Virus record (IMG/VR): IMGVR_UViG_3300031758_005209
Location: 1 to 24,202 of that record
DNA: 24,202 bases
Direction: 5' to 3' (one strand)
Source: a virus
Both the position numbers and the translations under genes were made by a program. Below the pieces are notes generated by a model. The model did no database searches. It saw only the letters and a program-made list of their open reading frames with translations, and was not told the origin of the DNA. Position 1 is the first letter of the stretch. Each line of letters begins with the position of its first letter. Shown here piece by piece: positions 16,382-21,004 of this stretch.

Positions 16382-16614
16382 TTGCTTTTCTCCTTGTAGC
16401 AATCCCAAACACCCGTATCAAAGCAGTCCCAGCCGTTTCTCTTTGCTACATCCTGCGGTGGCTCCTTGAAGTGGTTGCCCACCCAATCACAAACCTCGCA
16501 GCGTAACTCATCACGCTCCTTGATTAGCCGCTCAATCACTTCTGCGATCTCATCGGCACAGTTGATGCTGTGAGACAGTCTCTTGATCCTTGCGATGGCA
16601 TCGTGTTCGTTCAC
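16378..16614 (-). CDS. Small coiled-coil protein with doubled GWDCF/VWDCYK tail
   Basis: The 78-residue protein starts at GTG (16614), with GGAGG 7 nt upstream and GTGA overlap with the previous stop. After MNEHDAIARIKRLSHSINCA comes a helix, IAEVIERLIKERDELRCEVC, close to the EKERDEARREVC of the 14646-15176 protein. The tail is duplicated: DVAKRNGWDCFD then TGVWDCYKEKSK. The last codons provide the ribosome site of the chimeric gene. CEVC could be part of a metal site, but no second pair is clear. Function is unknown. Confidence 0.7.
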   Translation of the reverse strand: MNEHDAIARIKRLSHSINCADEIAEVIERLIKERDELRCEVCDWVGNHFKEPPQDVAKRNGWDCFDTGVWDCYKEKSK

Positions 16615-16832
16615 TTGGTTTCCTCCTTGTACATGTCGTGAAGCACATCCATCACGACGAGATCATCAAGGTCAGTCCAAAAACAGGTGTCGGCAAGTTC
16701 GTTGCGGAACTTTCCCACCTTGCTGTTTGGAGAGATTTCAAGCAGCGTCCATTCGCTGCGTTTGATTCTTGTGATCCTGTCAGTCAGCAGTAGCCGCTTG
16801 TCTTTTAGTTCTTTCCATTTGTATTCAATCAT
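16611..16832 (-). CDS. Hypothetical small helical protein
   Basis: The 73-residue protein starts MIEYKWKELKDKRLLLTDRI, a basic N-terminal helix, and continues RSEWTLLEISPNSKVGKFRN with an acidic end (DLDDLVVMDVLHDMYKEETK). GGAGG lies 7 nt before the ATG, which overlaps the upstream stop. It lacks the GWDC tail; its EETK ending coincides with the next gene's ribosome site. I do not recognise the family. Confidence 0.65.
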   Translation of the reverse strand: MIEYKWKELKDKRLLLTDRITRIKRSEWTLLEISPNSKVGKFRNELADTCFWTDLDDLVVMDVLHDMYKEETK

Positions 16833-16996
16833 TTGGTTTCCTCCTCGTCCTGAAAATCATCGGGGTAGCACATCACTAGTGCGTCAGTCCAGTTCTCGCA
16901 CACCATGCATGTAGCGATTTCGGGGCAGTAAATGAAGTCGCACACATGCTTCGGGTGCGTGGCATCGGGAGCCATGTTGTCGCGCCACGATGTCAT
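16829..16996 (-). CDS. Cysteine-rich 55-residue protein, possible zinc-binding
   Basis: The frame runs from an ATG at 16996, 2 nt after the upstream stop (TAATAATG), to a TGA overlapping the next ATG. It contains five cysteines: HVCDFIYCPEIATCMVCENW, then LVMCYPDD. The first four suggest a small zinc ribbon. The C terminus is acidic (DDFQDEEETK). A competing frame in the same DNA begins at 17010 (MDYNND, 41 residues to 16884) with a better-spaced AAGGAG. I prefer the 55-residue frame because it is coupled at both ends. Confidence 0.55.
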   Translation of the reverse strand: MTSWRDNMAPDATHPKHVCDFIYCPEIATCMVCENWTDALVMCYPDDFQDEEETK

Positions 16997-16998
16997 TA

Positions 16999-17178
16999 TT
17001 ATAGTCCATTGGTGTTCTCCTTGGAAAGTGCAGAGTAGAGAACGCTTTCACAGAACTTGCGAAACTCTTCTTGGTGAGAGGAGATGTCCTTGTGCTTGTT
17101 CTGTTCGTGCCACATATCGGTGAGAACATTGGTGAGAGCAAGGGCAACGATGGTTGTGGTTGGTGTTGGTTCACTCAT
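16999..17178 (-). CDS. Hypothetical small helical protein
   Basis: The 59-residue protein starts at 17178 (MSEPTPTTTIVALALTNVL), with GGAGG 8 nt upstream and ATG overlapping the previous stop; an ATG two codons earlier is possible. A helix with mild hydrophobic character is followed by a charged His/Lys/Glu stretch (WHEQNKHKDISSHQEEF) and ALSKENTNGL. Its end shares 17 nt with the junction at 15510-15526. The family is unknown. Confidence 0.6.
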   Translation of the reverse strand: MSEPTPTTTIVALALTNVLTDMWHEQNKHKDISSHQEEFRKFCESVLYSALSKENTNGL

Positions 17179-17668
17179 ATTCATTTCCTCCGTAAATGCG
17201 GTTCACATCAATGATATCCCGCCCGTAGTAATCATTCTCTCCCATCACGGGTTCGCCTTTCCAATCTTCGGCAACCATTGCAATCCCGTATTCCTTGAAG
17301 GTGATGTATTCAATGACTGTTTCGTAGATCGGTTCATATATTTCTCCACCCATCCAATCGTATCCTACTGGAACTTCTCCATATAGGACTCGTCGTTGGT
17401 GTCTATGGCTCCATTGCCGTGCCACCGTCTTTGGAGTGTATCGAACGATCTTCGGCTGAGTCAGCATAGTATCATTCGGAGTGGAATGCCACAGGTTGGA
17501 CATCGGTTCCATGACAAGCATCTCACGCTTCTGCGGATCATACGGTTCTCGCTTTCCATTCCAAGGACCGCCGTGGTAGACCACCGTGTGTGGCTGTTCG
17601 CAGGAGTTCTTGTCGAGAATATCATTGATGACTTTATCATCACGATATGTGTTAGCGTAGATGCTCAT
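17171..17668 (-). CDS. Hypothetical protein immediately after a tRNA
   Basis: The 165-residue protein starts at 17668 (MSIYANTYRDD); a longer frame would run into the tRNA. It has a mixed fold with VVYHGGPWNGKREPYDP, HSTPNDTMLTQPKIVRYTP and a repeated Tyr/Glu-rich stretch (YDWMGGEIYEPIYETVIEYI). The first 50 residues suggest a small beta domain. There is no signal peptide or catalytic motif I can name. Its ATG lies only 2 nt past the tRNA discriminator base and has no clear ribosome site, so 3' processing of the tRNA may make its mRNA nearly leaderless. Confidence 0.65.
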   Translation of the reverse strand: MSIYANTYRDDKVINDILDKNSCEQPHTVVYHGGPWNGKREPYDPQKREMLVMEPMSNLWHSTPNDTMLTQPKIVRYTPKTVARQWSHRHQRRVLYGEVPVGYDWMGGEIYEPIYETVIEYITFKEYGIAMVAEDWKGEPVMGENDYYGRDIIDVNRIYGGNEYE

Positions 17669-17670
17669 AA

Positions 17671-17743
17671 TACCAAAGGTGGGAATCGAACCCACACTGT
17701 ATGATTTTTGAAATCACCGACTCTACCGTTGGTCTACTTTGGC
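17671..17743 (-). tRNA. tRNA with anticodon CAA (Leu codon UUG), short variable loop
   Basis: A full 73-nt cloverleaf: 7-bp acceptor GCCAAAG/CTTTGGT (one G-U), 3-bp D stem, anticodon stem GTGAT/ATCAT with loop TTCAAAA, 5-nt variable loop ACAGT, T arm GTGGG/CCCAC with TTCGATT, and A73. CCA is not encoded. By position the anticodon is CAA, which reads a leucine codon, but tRNA-Leu normally has a long variable arm, absent here. The charging identity is therefore uncertain. Confidence 0.85.
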
Positions 17744-17747
17744 GTAA

Positions 17748-17820
17748 TAGGGATGGTGGGACTCGAACCCACACTGGAGCCATTTTAAGTGGCTTGTCTC
17801 GGCCATTGGACTACATCCCC
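17748..17820 (-). tRNA. tRNA with anticodon TAA (Leu codon UUA), short variable loop
   Basis: A 73-nt cloverleaf: acceptor GGGGATG/CATCCCT (one G-U), D stem GTC/GAC, anticodon stem AGCCA/TGGCT with loop CTTAAAA, 5-nt variable loop CCAGT, T arm GTGGG/CCCAC with TTCGAGT, and A73. CCA is not encoded. It resembles its neighbour 4 nt downstream and likewise lacks the long variable arm of class II tRNA-Leu. It begins 5 nt after the HNH gene. Confidence 0.87.
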
Positions 17821-17825
17821 GAAAA

Positions 17826-18527
17826 TCAAATATCAATTCCAAATTTTATACATCTTTTTCGCACAGCATTATCTGATACACCAAACATTTTACCTACCGC
17901 AACCATTGAATGAGATTGTATCAGACATTCTAACTCTTGTCTAGTAGGATTAAATTTTCTTCTTAATATTGAACTACAGGATACACAAATATCTGATTGT
18001 TTTCCAGTCACTGCATGACAAGTAGAACAATAATATTTTTTACGCTTAGTCGATTTTCCAGCAAATGTTTCAGTTTGAGAATGGCAATTTGGACACAGCA
18101 ATCTCAAATTGGATAAAGTATTATCGTCACTTACACCATTAATATGATCTAATTGCAAAGTTAAGGGATTTCCTTGCCAACTATTTCCAATTCCACAATT
18201 TGAACATTTGTTTTCTAAAATATTTTCAGATATCAATCTTCTCTTTAAACGACCTCTGGAATATTTTGAATTTTTAGTCAAAACATCTAGCAATGGTGTT
18301 TTTTCTAGATTGGAAAAATTTCTACCTAAATTATGATACTTGCCTTCAGCAATATGAGAATAATCAATATTATCCTCATCTAATCTAGTTTTAAGTGTTC
18401 GTGTATTTCCACCCTTTGGTAATAAATTAAAATATTTAAGAACACAAGTAAAACTAGTGCAATTTTTAACTAAATTTTCTAGTTCCAGTTTAGGAAGTTT
18501 CCAAATTATTGATGTTTTTTGCCTCAT
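17826..18527 (-). CDS. Free-standing HNH homing-type endonuclease
   Basis: The 233-residue protein starts at 18527 (MRQKTSIIW); a longer frame would enter tRNA-Gln. The first 90 residues are a basic helical region. Then comes an HNH nuclease domain: CSNCG, LQLDHINGVSDDNTLSNLRL and LCPNCHSQT, with the His-Asn-His metal site held by two Cys pairs. A second Cys set (CSTC, CVSC) forms another zinc ribbon, and the C terminus has a helix-turn-helix-like MVAVGKMFGVSDNAVRKRC. Such nucleases cut cognate alleles lacking them and spread by repair. It sits between tRNA genes, as mobile nucleases do in T4-like phages. Its ribosome site lies in a strong hairpin. It may have taken part in splitting the polymerase gene. 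Confidence 0.88.
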   Translation of the reverse strand: MRQKTSIIWKLPKLELENLVKNCTSFTCVLKYFNLLPKGGNTRTLKTRLDEDNIDYSHIAEGKYHNLGRNFSNLEKTPLLDVLTKNSKYSRGRLKRRLISENILENKCSNCGIGNSWQGNPLTLQLDHINGVSDDNTLSNLRLLCPNCHSQTETFAGKSTKRKKYYCSTCHAVTGKQSDICVSCSSILRRKFNPTRQELECLIQSHSMVAVGKMFGVSDNAVRKRCIKFGIDI

Positions 18528-18565
18528 ATGGTAATACCTTTTGTATATGTATAAGGTATTACCAT
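18528..18565 (-). promoter_or_regulatory. 13-bp hairpin covering the HNH ribosome site
   Basis: ATGGTAATACCTT (18528-18540) and its exact inverse (18553-18565) flank a 12-nt loop, directly before the ATG at 18527. In the RNA, the AAGG at 9-nt spacing lies in the arm next to the start, so folding would hide it. T4 homing-endonuclease genes are known to be silenced in early transcripts by similar hairpins. Confidence 0.7.
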
Positions 18566-18571
18566 GAAAAC

Positions 18572-18641
18572 TGCTTCGTTTGGAGTCGAACCAAAACAAA
18601 TTCCTTCAAAGGGAATCGTGCTGCCAATTACACCACGAAGC
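18572..18641 (-). tRNA. tRNA-Gln (anticodon TTG)
   Basis: A 70-nt cloverleaf with a perfect 7-bp acceptor GCTTCGT/ACGAAGC, anticodon stem ATTCC/GGAAT with loop CTTTGAA (TTG, reads CAA), T arm TTTGG/CCAAA with TTCGACT, and A73. CCA is not encoded. It begins one nt after the stop of the TrmH-like gene, so the two must share a transcript unless the internal promoter at 18727-18755 is used. Confidence 0.92.
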
Positions 18642-18642
18642 A

Positions 18643-19182
18643 TTAAAACACATTACTTGCGAGTGCGTACATTGCGATACCACTCGCGGTTCCTACATTC
18701 AGACTCCTGACAGTTCCATATTGCTTAATATACAATCTGTGGTCGCAGATGTCAAGAATCTCTGCTGGAAGACCGACTTGTTCTTGACCGAACGCTAGAA
18801 CATAATGTGTATTTTTATTCCATTCAAACTCATTAATTGCCGAAGCACCCGGTAGATTATCTATGCCAATGACGGATACATTTCCATAGGAACCTCGTAG
18901 GATCTTGATTTGATCTTCAAGTTCAGAAAAGGTTCTGGTATGTAGAAAGTTCGTATAATGATGTGTACCGACAGTGCCGCGACGATCATATTGTTTAGAT
19001 CCGTAAAGAATTACCTGTTTAGCAAGGAACGCATTCGAATTGCGAATGACTGTAGCAATATTGAAATCGTTATACAGATTGCTGCAAATAACGGTAAAAT
19101 TATTCCGTTTCGCTTCAAGGTCAGCAATGATCGCTTCATGCGACCAGTAATGGTAGTGGTCGATGATGTTCCTCGTTTCCAT
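18643..19182 (-). CDS. TrmH/SpoU-family RNA 2'-O-methyltransferase
   Basis: It probably methylates a ribose in tRNA using S-adenosylmethionine. The 179-residue protein shows the three SPOUT motifs: NIATVIRNSNAFLA (motif 1, RNA-binding Asn/Arg), HYVLAFGQEQVGLPAEIL (motif 2) and KQYGTVRSLNVGTASGIAMY (motif 3, knot and SAM pocket). Length fits the short TrmL/TrmH types. The ATG at 19182 follows a perfect TATAAT by 6 nt with no ribosome site, so a leaderless mRNA is expected. Immediately downstream is tRNA-Gln, with other tRNAs after the HNH gene; modification of phage or host tRNA is likely, but the exact target is unknown. Confidence 0.9.
   Translation of the reverse strand: METRNIIDHYHYWSHEAIIADLEAKRNNFTVICSNLYNDFNIATVIRNSNAFLAKQVILYGSKQYDRRGTVGTHHYTNFLHTRTFSELEDQIKILRGSYGNVSVIGIDNLPGASAINEFEWNKNTHYVLAFGQEQVGLPAEILDICDHRLYIKQYGTVRSLNVGTASGIAMYALASNVF
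18727..18755 (-). promoter_or_regulatory. Possible internal sigma70 promoter before tRNA-Gln
   Basis: TTGACA (18750-18755), a 17-bp spacer and TATATT (18727-18732) lie inside the methyltransferase gene, about 80 bp before tRNA-Gln. The match is good, but it also encodes conserved protein sequence, so it may be chance. Confidence 0.4.
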
Positions 19183-19188
19183 GGTTGT

Positions 19189-19216
19189 ATTATACCAGAA
19201 ATCTTCACTTTGTCAA
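19189..19216 (-). promoter_or_regulatory. Consensus sigma70 promoter for the TrmH/tRNA unit
   Basis: Perfect TTGACA (19211-19216), a 16-bp spacer and perfect TATAAT (19189-19194). The ATG follows 6 nt later, so +1 should be its A. The -35 overlaps the last codons (Leu-Thr) of the polymerase N-terminal half. Confidence 0.75.
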
Positions 19217-20686
19217 CCCCCTACGCTTCAATTCTGCATCAACATCTTCTAAACTTTTCTTTGCTTCGATCATTTTATTCTTAAACTCTTTTCGATCTTT
19301 ATACATCTTTTCCATAAGATCTGGCAAGAATCCACGAACATTCTTTTTATAAGTAGTTCCATTTGCAGCAACGGAAAGATCTTTTCTCTTATGCTGCTCT
19401 ATAAACGAAAGAGAAACATTTCCTCCAGTAAGAATACCATCAGGAGATACTGTTCCTCTTGCACCATCTGTAGTCAAAGTCTCAGGAGAAATATTGTACT
19501 GCATAATGAGATGAGGATACAGAGAATTTAAGTCAAATGAAGCAACCCAGTGATGCATTCCAACCAAAGGTTCCTTTACATATGCACCAGCATACTGCTC
19601 GTCTTTTCTTTCTTTCTTCTTTGGAGGAATTGCAATTCCTCTTGCTTTCAAATCATTGTATATAATAACATCCCATGTTCGTACTTGTGAAAACACATCT
19701 TGATAATTAACACCAGCAGAGTATGCAAGTGCTACTGCGAGTTCAATCAGTCTTAGTTTCTTTTCAAGTTTCTGTACTAATTCAACATCTCGAATATTAT
19801 ATTCAATAAACTTTTGAAAATCCTTTTTATAGAAATCGGTGATGCTCTCATACTCTGAATATGAAAGTTTTCTTTCTCCAAGTTCCACCCACGAAATATG
19901 ATTTAAACTGTAAGACTCTTGATTTACATATGTAAATGTTTTATAGAGTTCGTAATAATCAAGCATTGCTATTCCGATGATATCATATGCTTGTTCTTCT
20001 GAACCTTTCTTCGTAATGAACTTTTCTTTTATGATTCCCCACGGAGAAAGTTTACGGGATATCTTCTTTCCAAGTATTTTATTAATTCGATTAATCAAAT
20101 ATGGAAAGTCGAAGAATCTGATGTTCCATCCGGTTACAATATCCGGATAGGATGTTGAAAAATATTCTACAAACTTGTATAGAAGATTTTCTTCAGAATC
20201 AAATTCATATACATCGATATCTTCTGTTGTCTTGAACTTACCAAGACAAAATGTCTTTTTTCCGGTTCTTGTCGATGTACAAGATATTGCAATGACTTCT
20301 TCTTCTGGATTTTGAATTGATGGGAAACCATTTTCTGATGCTGTCTCAATATCAATATACATGATATCGATTTGTGAGAAGTCGTAGTTTGCATTTGTCC
20401 CATATTTTGAACTTATAAACTGATACTCTATAGAAATATCACCATGAATTTTAAAATTTGGAATTGACGAATACTTCTCTAAAAATTCCTTATATTCGTC
20501 ATAAGAATCAAACTTCATCTCTGTCAAAAAATCACCCGTAAGTGACTTAACGGGTGTTTGTTTATTTGAGGGAAGATATAGAGTGTGTTTAAAATTTTCT
20601 GTTATGTATTTTGTCGAACCATCCTTTTGCTTTTCTGCTAAAAGAATGTTTCGATAGTCATAATAAACACTTGTATAAAACTTCAT
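19205..20686 (-). CDS. Family B DNA polymerase, N-terminal half (exonuclease and motif A)
   Basis: This 493-residue protein is the front half of a T4 gp43-like polymerase. After the N-terminal domain comes the 3'-5' exonuclease: Exo I IDIMYIDIETASENG (Asp112, Glu114), Exo II TGWNIRFFDFPYL and Exo III IEYNIRDVELV. Motif A, SFDLNSLYPHLI (Asp385, a catalytic metal ligand), follows, then the fingers start RGFLPDLMEKMYKDRKEFKN. It ends at ELKRRGLTK, before motif B. The missing motifs B and C are in the separate gene at 11759-12874. The start overlaps the upstream stop as ATGA. The final Leu-Thr-Lys codons overlap the next promoter. No intein-like ends are seen, so the halves probably associate as proteins. 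Confidence 0.93.
   Translation of the reverse strand: MKFYTSVYYDYRNILLAEKQKDGSTKYITENFKHTLYLPSNKQTPVKSLTGDFLTEMKFDSYDEYKEFLEKYSSIPNFKIHGDISIEYQFISSKYGTNANYDFSQIDIMYIDIETASENGFPSIQNPEEEVIAISCTSTRTGKKTFCLGKFKTTEDIDVYEFDSEENLLYKFVEYFSTSYPDIVTGWNIRFFDFPYLINRINKILGKKISRKLSPWGIIKEKFITKKGSEEQAYDIIGIAMLDYYELYKTFTYVNQESYSLNHISWVELGERKLSYSEYESITDFYKKDFQKFIEYNIRDVELVQKLEKKLRLIELAVALAYSAGVNYQDVFSQVRTWDVIIYNDLKARGIAIPPKKKERKDEQYAGAYVKEPLVGMHHWVASFDLNSLYPHLIMQYNISPETLTTDGARGTVSPDGILTGGNVSLSFIEQHKRKDLSVAANGTTYKKNVRGFLPDLMEKMYKDRKEFKNKMIEAKKSLEDVDAELKRRGLTK
20524..20556 (-). terminator. Terminator-like hairpin inside the polymerase N-terminal half
   Basis: CACCCGT pairs with ACGGGTG (20533-20556), with additional pairs inside the loop, followed by ATTTTTTGA on the minus strand. 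It lies about 130 nt into the gene and could attenuate transcription or be a coding coincidence. Confidence 0.3.
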
Positions 20687-21003
20687 GAATTTTCTTTACT
20701 TTTGATATATGCTGCTAGCAAAATTGAATAATTGATCATATCAATCAAAGTATCATATACTGATTCGTCTTCTACACTTAACTTTCCTTTTGCAGAGAAA
20801 GAAGAAAGTCTTGACATCTTGTCAGTCATTCTAACCAAAAACGCTTGTTCTGTAGAACAAATTCCCAGTGCTTCTGCTCTTCTAAAGTTTGCAAAAGGAT
20901 TCACACCGTCACTACCCGAATAGTCTGCATTTTTCTTTTTCATCAATTCTAAAGCATCATATGTCATGCTTTGATGCATCTTAAAAAGTTCTTCTCTCGT
21001 CAT
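20683..21003 (-). CDS. DUF1599/Nmad1-like protein
   Basis: The 106-residue protein contains KKNADYSGSDGVNPFANFRR, then AEALGICSTEQAFLVRMTDK and MSRLSSF. This pattern is the phage family called DUF1599 or nucleotide modification associated domain 1, a helical MazG-like fold suspected to act on nucleotides. The start at 21003 is chosen because GGAG lies 6 nt upstream; the longer frame needs a TTG. The stop overlaps the polymerase start. Its position between a DNA methyltransferase and the polymerase fits a role in nucleotide handling, but the reaction is not known. Confidence 0.8.
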   Translation of the reverse strand: MTREELFKMHQSMTYDALELMKKKNADYSGSDGVNPFANFRRAEALGICSTEQAFLVRMTDKMSRLSSFSAKGKLSVEDESVYDTLIDMINYSILLAAYIKSKENS

Positions 21004-21004
21004 T

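Noticed and set aside
16884-17174. 96-residue minus-strand frame
   Set aside because: Its first half covers the 59-residue gene in another frame and is Pro/Ser/Thr low-complexity; at most its last 41 codons could be real.
17671-17743. Stop-codon suppressor tRNA (TCA anticodon)
   Set aside because: Shifting the loop by one base to read TCA breaks the anticodon stem; only GTGAT/ATCAT pairs, giving CAA.
19205-19260. Simple frameshift or stop mutation splitting the polymerase
   Set aside because: The rest of the polymerase is not found downstream in any frame; it is 6.3 kb away.
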